This document shows, one piece after another, positions 9,695 to 19,185 of a stretch of 64,000 nucleotides of DNA. Every line of letters starts with the position of its first letter. Positions within the stretch are counted from its first letter, which is position 1. Origin of the DNA: Alphaproteobacteria bacterium (GTDB taxonomy: Bacteria; Pseudomonadota; Alphaproteobacteria; UBA6615); NCBI GenBank assembly GCA_002727315.1, contig PBWR01000023.1, positions 36,722-100,721 on the forward strand, read 5' to 3'. A program made the position numbers and the translations under genes. The notes under the pieces are model-generated. The model saw only the letters and a program-made list of their open reading frames with translations. It searched no databases and was not told the origin of the DNA.

Positions 9695-10549
9695 TTATTT
9701 CGCGGCCTTGCGTTGTGCCCCGCGGACGCCGTCCGCGAGCGACTTCGTAAAGTCGAGCACGTTGGCCACGAGTTTGTCACCCGCCTTGCCGTCGGAATCC
9801 AGATTGTCCGCAATGGTCTGCACGATGGCCGAGCCGACCACGGCCGCATCGGCAATTTCCGCGACGGCGCTGGCCTGGTCGGGCGTCTTGATGCCGAAGC
9901 CGACGGCCACCGGCAGGTCCGTATGGCGCTTCAGGCGCTCGACGGCGGCGTGAATCTCGGCGGAGTCCGCCGATCGCGTGCCGGTGATACCGGTGATGGC
10001 GACGTAGTAGACGAAGCCCGATGTGTTCGCGAGAACCGCCGGTAGCCGCACATCATCGGTTGTCGGTGTCGCCAGGCGCACGAAATGCATGCCGGCGGCG
10101 AGTGCGGGCAGGCAGAGCTCGTCGTCTTCCTCCGGCGGCAGATCGACGATGATCAGCGCATCGACACCGGCCTCGCGGGCGTCGGCCAGGAACCGGTCGA
10201 CGCCGTAGATGTAGATCGGGTTGTAGTAGCCCATCAGGATGATCGGCGTATCACTATCGCTGCCGCGGAAGTCCCGCACCATGTCCAGGGTGCGGTCGAG
10301 CCGTGCACCGCCGGTCTTGGCGCGCCGCCCGGCGGCCTGGATGGCGGGCCCGTCGGCCATGGGGTCGGAGTACATGACGCCCAGTTCGATCAAGTCGGCA
10401 CCGGCATCCGGCAGGCCCTTGAGGATTGTCAGGCTGGTTTCGATGTCTGGGTCGGCCGCCATGATGAAGGGCACGAAGGCCGCGCGGCCTTCTTCGGCCA
10501 GCTTGGCGAATCGCGCCTCGATCCGGCCGCTGGTCTCCCCCCGGCTCAC
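9695..10549 (-). CDS. trpA: Tryptophan synthase alpha chain
   Basis: Cleaves indole-3-glycerol phosphate to indole and passes it to TrpB through the alpha2beta2 tunnel. The (beta/alpha)8 barrel has [11 protein letters not shown] near the N-terminus and [17 protein letters not shown] carrying the catalytic Glu and Asp. The usual ELGxPF(S/T)DP is altered to MY here. A GTG start at 10549 overlaps the trpB stop (GTGA) and gives 284 residues beginning [16 protein letters not shown], matching family starts better than the longer track ORF. It is translationally coupled to trpB. Confidence 0.96.
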   Translation of the reverse strand: MSRGETSGRIEARFAKLAEEGRAAFVPFIMAADPDIETSLTILKGLPDAGADLIELGVMYSDPMADGPAIQAAGRRAKTGGARLDRTLDMVRDFRGSDSDTPIILMGYYNPIYIYGVDRFLADAREAGVDALIIVDLPPEEDDELCLPALAAGMHFVRLATPTTDDVRLPAVLANTSGFVYYVAITGITGTRSADSAEIHAAVERLKRHTDLPVAVGFGIKTPDQASAVAEIADAAVVGSAIVQTIADNLDSDGKAGDKLVANVLDFTKSLADGVRGAQRKAAK

Positions 10550-11760
10550 AGGTCGACCCCCAGCGCGGCGGCGACGGCGAACACATCCTTGTCGCCGCGT
10601 CCGCACAAATTCATCACCATCAGATGGTCGGCCGGCAGGTCCGATGCGATTTTGCCCACATGGGCCAGCGCGTGTGACGGCTCCAGCGCCGGCACGATGC
10701 CTTCGAGGCGGGAACAGAGCTGGAAGGCCTCCAGCGCTTCCCCGTCCGTGACGGACACATACTCGACCCGCCCGATATCGTTGAGCCAGGCGTGCTCCGG
10801 GCCGATGCCGGGATAGTCGAGGCCGGCCGATATCGAATGGGCATCGAAGATCTGGCCGTCATCATCCTGCAGCAGATATGTCCGGTTGCCGTGCAGCACG
10901 CCCGGGTGCCCGCCCGAGATCGAGGCTGCGTGTTCGCCGGTCTCGATGCCGTGCCCGGCCGCCTCCACGCCGATGATGCGCACGTCGGGGTCGTTGAGGA
11001 AGGGATAGAACAGCCCCATGGCATTCGAGCCGCCGCCGATGGATGCGATCAGCGAATCCGGCAGACGACCCTCGGCGGCCTGCATCTGGGCCTTGGTTTC
11101 CTCGCCGATGATCTTCTGGAAGTCGCGGACCATCGCCGGATAGGGATGGGGTCCGGCGACCGTTCCGATCAAATAGTAGGTGTCCTCGACATTGGAGACC
11201 CAGTCGCGCAGAGCCTCGTTCATGGCGTCCTTGAGGGTCGCCGTGCCGCTTGTCACCGGCACCACCTCGGCGCCGAGCAGTTTCATGCGGAACACGTTCG
11301 GTGCCTGGCGCTCGATATCCGTCGCGCCCATATAGACGACGCATTGCAGGCCGAAGCGGGCGCACACGGTGGCCGTGGCGACGCCATGCTGTCCCGCACC
11401 TGTTTCGGCGATGATGCGCTTCTTGCCCATGCGCCGGGCTAGAAGGATCTGGCCCATGCAGTTGTTGATCTTGTGGGCGCCGGTGTGATTCAGCTCGTCG
11501 CGCTTGAAGTAGATCTTCGCGCCGCCGTAATGCTCGGTGATCCGCTCGGCGAAATATAGCGGGCTCGGCCGGCCGACATAGTGGGCGAGAAAGGAATCCA
11601 GCTCTTCCTGGAATGCCGGGTCGGCCTTGGCTTCGCCATAGGCGCGTTCGACCTCCAAAACCAAGGGCATCAGCGTTTCGGCGACAAAACGGCCGCCGAA
11701 AATGCCGAAATGCCCGTCATCGTCAGGGCCGTTGCGATAGGTGTTGGGTTCCGCGCTCAT
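10546..11760 (-). CDS. trpB: Tryptophan synthase beta chain
   Basis: PLP enzyme condensing indole with L-serine. The PLP lysine is K97 in HTGAHKINN, the phosphate-binding loop GGGSNAMG is intact, and the N-terminal [12 protein letters not shown] and [13 protein letters not shown] signatures are present. It is 404 residues, normal for TrpB1. It is preceded by trpF (37-nt gap) and overlaps trpA by 4 nt, so trpF-trpB-trpA form one unit. No leader peptide or attenuator was seen in the short trpF-trpB gap. Confidence 0.98.
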   Translation of the reverse strand: MSAEPNTYRNGPDDDGHFGIFGGRFVAETLMPLVLEVERAYGEAKADPAFQEELDSFLAHYVGRPSPLYFAERITEHYGGAKIYFKRDELNHTGAHKINNCMGQILLARRMGKKRIIAETGAGQHGVATATVCARFGLQCVVYMGATDIERQAPNVFRMKLLGAEVVPVTSGTATLKDAMNEALRDWVSNVEDTYYLIGTVAGPHPYPAMVRDFQKIIGEETKAQMQAAEGRLPDSLIASIGGGSNAMGLFYPFLNDPDVRIIGVEAAGHGIETGEHAASISGGHPGVLHGNRTYLLQDDDGQIFDAHSISAGLDYPGIGPEHAWLNDIGRVEYVSVTDGEALEAFQLCSRLEGIVPALEPSHALAHVGKIASDLPADHLMVMNLCGRGDKDVFAVAAALGVDL

Positions 11761-11797
11761 CGTGCTTCCGCGTGCTTATACATCCTTGTTCGCCGGC

Positions 11798-12460
11798 TTA
11801 ACAGGAAACCGATGAAAGACCGGCCACTTCGGCCAGAAATTCCCGGATTCGTGCCGGATCCTTGCGCCCCGGTGCAGATTCCACACCGGAGGAAACATCG
11901 ACCACCAACGCGCCCGATGCCCGCACGGCCTCGGTCACATTGTCGGGGTTCAGACCGCCCGCCAGCATCCACGGGACCGGCCATTCCCCGGACGCCAGCA
12001 GCGTCCAGTCGAAGGTCAGCGCGTTGCCGCCCGGCAGGGCGTTCTCCATGTCGGCCGGGGCCTTGGCATCGAACATCAGCCAGTCGACGGCGCCGGCATA
12101 GTCTTGCGTCGCCGCGACATCTTCGGCGGTCGCAACCTTGATGGCCTTCATGACCGGCAGGCCGGTGCGCGCCCGGATATACCGGCAGCGATCCGGGCTT
12201 TCGTCGCCGTGCAACTGGATCATTTCGAGGGGCACGGCAGCCAGCACTCGGTCGATCAGTTCGTCGTCGGGGTCGACGAACAGCCCGACCTTGGTCACGC
12301 CCTCGGGCACCAGGCTTGTGAGCTTCGCCGCCGCATCGGGCTCCAGCGAGCGCGGACTGGGCGGATAGAACACCAGGCCGACAAACATCGCGCCTGCTTC
12401 GATCGCCGTCCGCATCGCGGTGTCGTCATTGATGCCGCATATTTTCGCCCGGATGTTCAC
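11798..12460 (-). CDS. trpF: Phosphoribosylanthranilate isomerase
   Basis: Amadori rearrangement of N-(5-phosphoribosyl)anthranilate in tryptophan synthesis. The protein begins MNIRAKICGI, where the Cys is the general base, followed by MFVGLVFYPPSPRSLEP, VGLFVDPDDELI, IQLHGDESPD and AGGLNPDNVTEA of the phosphate-binding end, then VVDVSSGVESAPG. The GTG at 12460 is chosen over the longer track start because it overlaps the pyrF stop (GTGA) and gives the standard 220 residues. The upstream extension is Arg-rich shadow sequence. Confidence 0.95.
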   Translation of the reverse strand: MNIRAKICGINDDTAMRTAIEAGAMFVGLVFYPPSPRSLEPDAAAKLTSLVPEGVTKVGLFVDPDDELIDRVLAAVPLEMIQLHGDESPDRCRYIRARTGLPVMKAIKVATAEDVAATQDYAGAVDWLMFDAKAPADMENALPGGNALTFDWTLLASGEWPVPWMLAGGLNPDNVTEAVRASGALVVDVSSGVESAPGRKDPARIREFLAEVAGLSSVSC

Positions 12461-13182
12461 GGCTTTATGCCCAGCTCCCCGGCGATCCGTGCGGCCGCGG
12501 CGGCGGGATCTTCGGCTCCCGTGATCGGGCGCCCGATGACAAGGACATCCGCACCATCGTCGCGGGCCTGCCGCGGCGTGGTGATACGTTTCTGGTCGCC
12601 GGTTGCGGCCCATTCGGGGCGAATGCCCGGCACGATCAGCTTGAAATCCGGCCCACATGCCGCGCGGATGGCGGTGATCTCGGCCGGCGAGCAGACCACG
12701 CCGTCGAGGCCCTGTGCCTCGGCCAGTTGCGCCAGGCGGACGACCTGTTCGCCCGCCGGTGTGGCCTGGCCGACGGCCGTCAGGTCGCTGTCGTCCATGC
12801 TGGTCAGCACCGTCACGGCGATGACCAGCGGGCGGTTAGCGCCACCGGCCACCTCGGCCGCCTCGCGGGCGGCTTCGAGCATGGCCGGGCCGCCGGCCGC
12901 GTGCACATTAACGATGGCCGCGCCCAGATCGGCAACCGCCCGCACGGCGCCGGCCACGGTATTGGGGATGTCGTGGAACTTCAGATCGAGGAACAGGGGC
13001 AGGCCGAGATCGACGATCCGCCGAACCCCGTCGGCGCCGTTGGCGGAGAAGAACTCGAGCCCGGCTTTCACCCCGCCCACCTGACCGCGCAGGACCTCGG
13101 CCCAGGCGAGGGCCTGTTCCAGATCGGGCGTGTCGAGCGCCGCGAACACCGGGTTCGCGGGCAGTGTTGGCTGATTTGTCAT
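12457..13182 (-). CDS. pyrF: Orotidine 5'-phosphate decarboxylase
   Basis: Last step of de novo UMP synthesis. The catalytic D-K-x-x-D array is in LDLKFHDIPNTV, with FAALDTPD at the N-terminus, VNVHAAGG mid-barrel and the phosphate-binding IVPGIRPEW and IGRPITGAEDP loops. The length is 241 residues. It lies between an AGE epimerase (51 nt upstream) and trpF (4-nt overlap). pyrF coupled to trpF is a recurring alphaproteobacterial order. Confidence 0.97.
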   Translation of the reverse strand: MTNQPTLPANPVFAALDTPDLEQALAWAEVLRGQVGGVKAGLEFFSANGADGVRRIVDLGLPLFLDLKFHDIPNTVAGAVRAVADLGAAIVNVHAAGGPAMLEAAREAAEVAGGANRPLVIAVTVLTSMDDSDLTAVGQATPAGEQVVRLAQLAEAQGLDGVVCSPAEITAIRAACGPDFKLIVPGIRPEWAATGDQKRITTPRQARDDGADVLVIGRPITGAEDPAAAAARIAGELGIKP

Positions 13183-13233
13183 GGCGGGGCTGCTTCTAGC
13201 AGAGCCCGGCGCGTGCTGAAACAGGAACCCGCA

Positions 13234-14430
13234 TCACAGATGGTCGATTCCGTCGCGCACCCGAAGCACCTCGGTTAGGCACAGGAACAGGTGATAGAAG
13301 CTGGATGCCGGTGCCTTGTTGGACAATCCGCGACCGTCGACGTCGAGATGGTCCTGCCAGTTACCGCCGCCGATGCCCAGATAGAGTGTGAACAGGCGGT
13401 CGAGCAGGGTCTCCAGGCGCGCGGCGGCATGGTCGTCGGGTCCGGCCTCGAGGCGTGCGACCTGCGCCTTGATGGCTTCGGTCTGAACCCAGAGCCGTTT
13501 GTTCTCGTCGAGCGATGTGCCGTGGCCGAGCCGGGGATCGCTGCCGCGGCGCAACACGGAATCGAAGGCCAGACCATGAGCCGGACCCGGATTGTGGTCG
13601 GTGCCGTGTTCCTCGGCAAAGCGATACAGGGCATCGGCCTCGGCGCTTGTGTCCTCGCCCGTTGCCCCGGCATACCGGCGCAGCAGCCAGACCCATTCGA
13701 AATGGTGTCCCGGCTCGACGGTCTGTCCCGGGGTGCCGGGGGCCGTCGACCAGTCGGGTCCGAAAAACTCTCCCAGGGTGCCGGTGTCGGCATCGAAGAA
13801 ACGGCGCCGGAACAATTCGACGATCGCGCGGGAGCGGTCGAGATAGGCCTCGTCGCGGGTGGCTGTGTGCACCGCCAGCAAGGCCTCGAGCAGATGCATA
13901 TGGGGATTTTGCCGCCGCGGCAGGTCGTGCGTCGGGTTCTCGAAGTAGCCGCCCTGTTCTGTGTCGGCGACGGCCGCATCGAGGAAGTCCAGGGTGCGCC
14001 GGGCCCAGCACAGGGCCTCCGTATCGCCCGAAGCCCGGTGGTACCAGGCAAAGGCAAACAGCGCGAAGGCCTGTTCGTAGGTCTCGATCCGCGTATCGGC
14101 GGGCGTACCGTCGCGTTCGGTGGAGAAGATGAACCCGTCGCCCGGATCGCGCCAATAGCACCGGGTCAGGAACTCAAACCCGTCACGTGCGGCGGCCAGT
14201 GCCGCACCTTGGTCACCGGCCGGCGACCAGCCGAGCAGATGGGCATGGCTGTAGACATAGATCTGCCGGGCCTGCACCCGCATGCGCTTGAAGCCGTCGG
14301 GGAGCGGCTGCCCGTCCAGGCCCAGGGATTCCAGAAACCCGCCACCCTCGGAATCGCGTCCCGCGCCGGACCAGAGCGGCAGGGCCTGGTCTACGAGCCA
14401 GTCGCGGATCCGGTCTGCCGATACGCTCAT
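13234..14430 (-). CDS. AGE-family epimerase/isomerase
   Basis: Member of the N-acylglucosamine 2-epimerase / cellobiose epimerase / aldose-ketose isomerase family, an (alpha/alpha)6 barrel that interconverts sugars. Family features are FLESLGLDGQPLP, RMRVQARQIYVYSHA, EPGHHFEWVWLL carrying an active-site His, and WQDHLDVDGRGL near the C-terminus. The exact sugar cannot be told from sequence. ATG at 14430 overlaps the preceding gene's stop (ATGA) and gives 398 residues. The 39 residues before it in the track ORF come from the neighbour's frame. It is coupled to an ornithine-cyclodeaminase homologue, an unusual pairing. Confidence 0.85.
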   Translation of the reverse strand: MSVSADRIRDWLVDQALPLWSGAGRDSEGGGFLESLGLDGQPLPDGFKRMRVQARQIYVYSHAHLLGWSPAGDQGAALAAARDGFEFLTRCYWRDPGDGFIFSTERDGTPADTRIETYEQAFALFAFAWYHRASGDTEALCWARRTLDFLDAAVADTEQGGYFENPTHDLPRRQNPHMHLLEALLAVHTATRDEAYLDRSRAIVELFRRRFFDADTGTLGEFFGPDWSTAPGTPGQTVEPGHHFEWVWLLRRYAGATGEDTSAEADALYRFAEEHGTDHNPGPAHGLAFDSVLRRGSDPRLGHGTSLDENKRLWVQTEAIKAQVARLEAGPDDHAAARLETLLDRLFTLYLGIGGGNWQDHLDVDGRGLSNKAPASSFYHLFLCLTEVLRVRDGIDHL

Positions 14431-15386
14431 GACGCCACCCGCTCGATCAGGAGTTCCGCGGCCGCAAGGTCCTCGATGGCCGTGCCGACCGACTTGAATA
14501 AGGTGATCTCGTTGTTGGATCTGCGGCCGGGATGGTCGCCTCGGCAAAGGTCGAACAGGTCCGCCGCGATCCCGTCACTGCCTAGAACGCCCGCTTTAAT
14601 GGGCTGCACGATATCGCCGGCCTCGGCGGTGGCGCCGGCGCGTGTGTCGACGAAAATGCGGGCGCGCCCGATCGTCGTGTCGTCGGCCTCGCGCATATCC
14701 GGCCGGAAGCCGCCGACCAGGTCGACATGGGTGCCCGAGCGCAACCAGGCGCCGTCGAACACGGGCGTCGATGCCGTGGTCGCGCAGCTGACGATGTCCG
14801 CGGTGCAGATGCCGGCTTCCAGGTCCTCGCAGACCGTCACCGCGAAGGATTGGTCCGCCAGGTCTTCGGCGATGGCCGCGGCCCGGTCGCGGGACCGGCC
14901 CCAAACCGAGACCCGGGAAATCGGCCGTTCGGCGCTGTGGGCCTTAATCAGTTCTGGCGCCAGCCGCCCGGTTCCGATCATGACCAGGTGCTGCGCGTCG
15001 GCGCGCGCAAGGTAACGTGCGGCGAGGGCGGAAGCGGCGGCGGTGCGCCGGGCGGTCAGGGCCGGACCGTCGATCAGTGCCCGCGGGGTGCCCGTCGGAC
15101 CGTCGAGCAGCAGATAGACCCCCTGGACCGAGGGTAGGGATGCGGAGGGGTTGTCGGGGTGGACGGTGATCGTCTTGACCCCGATATGGCGCGGCGGGAC
15201 CTGCGCATCCCAAGCGGGCATGAGCAACAATGTGGCGTCTGTCGCCGCACCGTCCGTGTCCATGGGGATCGAATGGTGGTGGCGGACCGGCGTTACCGCG
15301 CCTGCGCGAAAAGCGTCATCCAGCGCCGTCACGAGGCTACTTTCGTCAAGCAGGGCGTTCACCGTGGCCGCGTCGATGGTTTGCAC
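14427..15386 (-). CDS. Ornithine cyclodeaminase / mu-crystallin family dehydrogenase
   Basis: NAD(P)-dependent family that includes ornithine cyclodeaminase, alanine dehydrogenase and pyrroline-2-carboxylate reductases. A Rossmann segment HLVMIGTGRLAPELIKAH lies near residue 135, with preceding IGVKTITVHPDN and ALIDGPALTARRTAAASAL typical of the family, then VSCATTASTPVF and HVDLVGGFRPDM. The 319-residue length is normal. Key ornithine-specific residues cannot be assigned by eye, so substrate is left open. It shares a 4-nt overlap with the AGE epimerase downstream and sits 6 nt after the LapA-like gene. Confidence 0.85.
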   Translation of the reverse strand: MQTIDAATVNALLDESSLVTALDDAFRAGAVTPVRHHHSIPMDTDGAATDATLLLMPAWDAQVPPRHIGVKTITVHPDNPSASLPSVQGVYLLLDGPTGTPRALIDGPALTARRTAAASALAARYLARADAQHLVMIGTGRLAPELIKAHSAERPISRVSVWGRSRDRAAAIAEDLADQSFAVTVCEDLEAGICTADIVSCATTASTPVFDGAWLRSGTHVDLVGGFRPDMREADDTTIGRARIFVDTRAGATAEAGDIVQPIKAGVLGSDGIAADLFDLCRGDHPGRRSNNEITLFKSVGTAIEDLAAAELLIERVAS

Positions 15387-15392
15387 GGGCGC

Positions 15393-15716
15393 TCAGTCCA
15401 GCGGTACCGGAGGCTGCGGGGCCGGTGCTTGCGTGGGTGTGGGTGTTTCGGCCTGTTGTGACGCACGCTCCAGTTCGCGAATGCGCGCCATGCGTTCGCG
15501 CGAGGTTTTGCGTCCTGCGCTGCCGGAAATCCAACTGAGGGTGGCGCCGACGACGAACCCGATACCGGCGCCGATGAACACATAGACGAACATCGGCCAG
15601 GCGATCACCAAGTCGAAGGGCCAGAGATCGACATTGGCCGGTCCGCGATTGTTGACCGCGAAGACGACCACGATGATAGCGATCGGGACGGTGATGAGCC
15701 AGCGCAGACGGTTCAC
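15393..15716 (-). CDS. LapA-domain (DUF1049) inner-membrane protein
   Basis: Small membrane protein of 107 residues. Two hydrophobic helices (about 6-23 and 42-65) flank a short loop VNNRGPANVDLWPFDL typical of the LapA/DUF1049 family. After them comes a basic, coiled-coil-like stretch (GRKTSRERMARIRELERASQQ) and a Pro/Thr/Ala-rich tail, predicted cytoplasmic. In Proteobacteria this family assists LPS-related assembly (LapA/YciS with LapB), and here it sits next to ihfB as it often does. GTG start with AGGAA 8 nt upstream. Confidence 0.82.
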   Translation of the reverse strand: MNRLRWLITVPIAIIVVVFAVNNRGPANVDLWPFDLVIAWPMFVYVFIGAGIGFVVGATLSWISGSAGRKTSRERMARIRELERASQQAETPTPTQAPAPQPPVPLD

Positions 15717-15866
15717 GTGCGGTTCCTGGGAGTGGCCTGGAGTTTAGCCATCGGTTCGGGTTCCGGTCAGATTCAAGCCGGCGCGGTGCGCCAGCCGGCA
15801 CGCCCGACTTTACCTCAAATCCCGAATGAATGAATGACGTAGAACGAGTGCGGGCGTTGAGATGCG

Positions 15867-16148
15867 CTAGTTGCCGTTCAGGCGCTCGCGCAGTTCCTTG
15901 CCGGTCTTGAAATAGGGGACGACCTTGGCATCGACCTGGACGGCCTCGCCGGTGCGCGGGTTGCGGCCGGTCCGTGCGGCGCGCGATTTGACCGAAAATG
16001 CACCAAAGCCGCGCAACTCGACCCGGTCACCACGGGCCAGGGCGGCGGTGATTTCTTCGAGAATCGCCGCCACGATGCGCTCGGCATCGCGTTGCAGAAG
16101 ATGTGGATTCCGTTCTGCCAGGCGCTGGATCAGCTCCGACTTCGTCAT
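15867..16148 (-). CDS. ihfB: Integration host factor beta subunit
   Basis: DNA-bending HU/IHF-family protein, which pairs with IhfA to remodel promoters and recombination sites. It is 93 residues long, starts [17 protein letters not shown] and has [20 protein letters not shown] with the intercalating-Pro arm ([10 protein letters not shown]). C-terminal [17 protein letters not shown] is standard. rpsA-sppA-ihfB order is preserved. A 73-nt gap separates it from sppA upstream. Confidence 0.96.
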   Translation of the reverse strand: MTKSELIQRLAERNPHLLQRDAERIVAAILEEITAALARGDRVELRGFGAFSVKSRAARTGRNPRTGEAVQVDAKVVPYFKTGKELRERLNGN

Positions 16149-16221
16149 CGTTAACCCCCCGGGACTCGACGATCCCGAAAATTTGCCTTCCGCCGAAGGC
16201 CTCGCCGACGCTCAACTCTCG

Positions 16222-17133
16222 TTAGCGCGCGGCAGGTTGCCAAAGGGAAACCAGACCGTCAAGTGTTAATGCATTGGAAAACAACGATTTTCCAGCTAGG
16301 CCGCCAAGCCGTTCGAGAAAGTTGTCCGCGTTTCGGTCCGCGCGCACCGTTTCCACGCGGAGTCCCGCGGGAACACCGCGTTCCTCGACCATCCAGGCAA
16401 TTGCCTCGGTTTCGTTGCCGATCGCATCGACCAGCCCGTTTTCGACGGCCTGGCGTCCCGAGAACACCCGCCCGTCGGCAAGCCTGCGAACCGCGTCCGT
16501 GTCGATGGGCCGGCGTTCGATCACCAGTCCGACGAAGAAATCGTAGAGATCCAGAACCACCTGACGGGTTGCGGCACGCGCTTCATCGGTGAGCGGCTCG
16601 AGGGGCGAAGGGACGCCCTTCAGGTCGCTCGACTTGATGGTCACAGGCTCGACGCCGATGCGATCGAGGAGCTCGGTGACATTGGCGGATTGCAGGATGA
16701 CCCCGATCGATCCGGTTACCGTGCCCTCGTAGGCGAAGATGCGATCCGCCGCAATTCCGGTCATATAGGCCGCCGAGGTCGCCACGGTGCCCATGACCGC
16801 TGCGACCGGTTTGTCTTCCGCGATCTTTCGCAACCCGTTGTAGAGGTCCTCGCCACCGACCACGCTGCCGCCGGGGCTGTCGATGTGCACGATCACGCCG
16901 CGGATGTTCCGGTTCCGGGCGATCCGGTCGAGCATGTCGGCGCGCGCATCGTCGCGAACGATCAGGCCCTCGACATGGATGCGCGCAACCCGCTCGCCGC
17001 GGACGAGCTCACCCTCGCCATGCAGGAAGACAAGGACGGCTGCGACGGCAACGATCAGCGCGACGGCTTGCCAGATGCGCAGCCGGCGTCTCAGCCGGCG
17101 GCGATCGAGCAGGGCATCGGGATCATATGACAT
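16222..17133 (-). CDS. sppA: Signal peptide peptidase SppA, short form
   Basis: Membrane-anchored serine protease (Ser/Lys dyad) that degrades cleaved signal peptides on the periplasmic side. One N-terminal TM helix (about 21-40) follows a basic cytoplasmic stretch. VIVHIDSPGGSV and GTVATSAAYMTGIAAD carry the nucleophile Ser, and VTIKSSDLKG carries the Lys. At 303 residues it is the single-domain type, expected to form higher oligomers. It is located 23 nt after rpsA on the same strand. Confidence 0.95.
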   Translation of the reverse strand: MSYDPDALLDRRRLRRRLRIWQAVALIVAVAAVLVFLHGEGELVRGERVARIHVEGLIVRDDARADMLDRIARNRNIRGVIVHIDSPGGSVVGGEDLYNGLRKIAEDKPVAAVMGTVATSAAYMTGIAADRIFAYEGTVTGSIGVILQSANVTELLDRIGVEPVTIKSSDLKGVPSPLEPLTDEARAATRQVVLDLYDFFVGLVIERRPIDTDAVRRLADGRVFSGRQAVENGLVDAIGNETEAIAWMVEERGVPAGLRVETVRADRNADNFLERLGGLAGKSLFSNALTLDGLVSLWQPAAR

Positions 17134-17156
17134 GATGGCCGATAAGGCGCGGATGC

Positions 17157-19055
17157 CTAGCTCTTGTCCGCGCTTTCGTCGTCCGCACCGTCGGTCTCTT
17201 CTGCCGGTGCTTCAACAGCCTCCTCGGCGGCCACCTCGGCAACCTCTTCAGCCGCCTCTTCCGGGGCCGCTTCAGCCGGTTCCGCAGCCGCGTCGTCTTC
17301 CGCAGAGGCTTCCTCGGACGCCGGCGTGTCGCCGATCATGTCCTGGGTTTCCTGCTGCTTCTCGCGGATCGCGGCACCGAGGATGTCGCCCAGCGAGGCG
17401 CCGCTGTCGGACGAGCCGTACTGCGCCATGGCGGATTTTTCCTCGGCGATTTCGTTCGCCTTGATCGACAGCGAAATACGCCGGCTCGACGCATCGATGT
17501 TGGTCACCTTGGCGTCGACCTTCTCGCCAACGGCGAAACGGTCGGGGCGCTGCTCGGAGCGGTCGCGCGACAGGTCTGAACGGCGGATGAACGCCACCAG
17601 GCCCCCCGAGGTGGTGACCTCGATGCCGCCATCGTTCACTTCCGACACCGTGGCCGTGACGACCTCGCCCTTGCGGATGTTGCCGAGCGATTCGGCGAAC
17701 GGATCGTCGGAGAGCTGCTTGATGCCCAGCGAGATACGCTCCTTCTCGGTGTCGACCTCGAGGATCTTCACCTTGACCATATCGCCCTTGTTGTACTCCT
17801 CGAGCGCTTCCTCGCCGGTCTTCTGCCACGAGATATCCGAGAGATGGACCATGCCGTCGATATCGCCGGGCAGGCCTACGAAAAGGCCGAACTCGGTGAT
17901 GTTGCGAACCTCGCCCTCGATCTCCGTTCCACCCGGGAATTTGACCGCGAACTCGTCCCACGGATTTTCTTGGGTCTGCTTCAGGCCCAGCGAGATCCGG
18001 CGCTTCTGGGGATCGACGTCGAGGACCATGACGTCCACTTCCTGGCTCGTCGAGACGATCTTGCCCGGATGCACGTTTTTCTTGGTCCAGCTCATTTCGG
18101 AAACATGGACCAGGCCTTCGATGCCCGGCTCCAGCTCTACGAAGGCGCCGTAATCGGTGATGTTGGTGACGCGGCCGGTGAAGCGTGCGCTCACCGGATA
18201 CTTCAGTTCCACATCATCCCACGGATCCGCCTCGAGCTGCTTCATGCCCAGCGAGATGCGCTGGGTTTGCGAGTTGAATCGGACAACCTGGACCTGGACG
18301 GTCTGGCCGACCTGCAGAGCTTCGGACGGGTGGTTGATGCGGCGCCACGAAATATCCGTGACGTGCAGCAGGCCGTCGACACCGCCGAGATCGACGAAGG
18401 CGCCGTAGTCGGTGATGTTCTTGACCACGCCCTGGAGCACCTGGCCTTCCTTGAGGTTGGCGACCAGTTCGGTGCGTTCGGCGGCGCGGGTCTCTTCCAG
18501 GACGGCGCGGCGCGAGACAACGATGTTGCCGCGCCCGCGGTCCATCTTGAGGATCATGAAGGGCTGCGGCGTGCCCATCAGCGGCGAGACATCGCGCACG
18601 GGGCGGATATCTACCTGGCTGCCGGGCAGGAACGCGACGGCGCCGGACAGGTCGACCGTGAAGCCGCCCTTGACGCGGCCGAAGATCGTGCCGGTGACGC
18701 GCTCGGTCTTCTCGAACGCCTCCTCGAGCTTCTCCCAGGCCTCCTCGCGGCGTGCCTTCTCGCGCGACAGCACGACCTCGCCATTAATGTCTTCATAGCG
18801 TTCGACGAACACCTCGACCTTGTCGCCTGGCTCGATTTCGGTGGGCTGTCCGGGAGGTGCGAATTCCTTGAGCGGGACTCGGCCTTCGGACTTGAGGCCG
18901 ACATCGATTAGCGCGAAGTCGCTCTCGATGGACACCACGGTGCCTTTGACGACCGTGCGTTCGAGAGCTGAATTTTCCTGGAGACTTTCTTCGAGAAGGG
19001 CAGCGAAATCTTCGCTGGTGCCGGCGCTATCAGTCGCCGCGGCAGTATCGGTCAT
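17157..19055 (-). CDS. rpsA: 30S ribosomal protein S1 with long acidic tail
   Basis: mRNA-binding ribosomal protein that helps initiation on structured or weak-SD messages. Six S1 OB-fold repeats are visible in series (ITDYGAFVDLGGVDGLLHV, ITDYGAFVELEPGIEGLVHV, ITEFGLFVGLPGDIDGMVHL and others), each followed by the ISLGxKQ-type ending. After the sixth repeat comes a roughly 60-residue Ala/Glu/Asp-rich tail. The 632-residue length is longer than most alphaproteobacterial S1 proteins, and the excess is this tail. SD AAGGA is about 12 nt before the ATG. It lies 130 nt downstream of cmk. Confidence 0.97.
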   Translation of the reverse strand: MTDTAAATDSAGTSEDFAALLEESLQENSALERTVVKGTVVSIESDFALIDVGLKSEGRVPLKEFAPPGQPTEIEPGDKVEVFVERYEDINGEVVLSREKARREEAWEKLEEAFEKTERVTGTIFGRVKGGFTVDLSGAVAFLPGSQVDIRPVRDVSPLMGTPQPFMILKMDRGRGNIVVSRRAVLEETRAAERTELVANLKEGQVLQGVVKNITDYGAFVDLGGVDGLLHVTDISWRRINHPSEALQVGQTVQVQVVRFNSQTQRISLGMKQLEADPWDDVELKYPVSARFTGRVTNITDYGAFVELEPGIEGLVHVSEMSWTKKNVHPGKIVSTSQEVDVMVLDVDPQKRRISLGLKQTQENPWDEFAVKFPGGTEIEGEVRNITEFGLFVGLPGDIDGMVHLSDISWQKTGEEALEEYNKGDMVKVKILEVDTEKERISLGIKQLSDDPFAESLGNIRKGEVVTATVSEVNDGGIEVTTSGGLVAFIRRSDLSRDRSEQRPDRFAVGEKVDAKVTNIDASSRRISLSIKANEIAEEKSAMAQYGSSDSGASLGDILGAAIREKQQETQDMIGDTPASEEASAEDDAAAEPAEAAPEEAAEEVAEVAAEEAVEAPAEETDGADDESADKS

Positions 19056-19185
19056 GGGACGAATTGTCCTTTCGGGTCTTACTTGTCATGCCGGCCGGTT
19101 GTATCCGGCGGTCTTACGCGTCCACCCGTCTGTCCGGCCAATCCGGACATGGAAACGGTGCTGAACGCGAACGACCTGACCAAGA

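Noticed and set aside
13291-15015. 574-codon plus-strand ORF
   Set aside because: Antisense of the AGE and cyclodeaminase genes; no domain seen.
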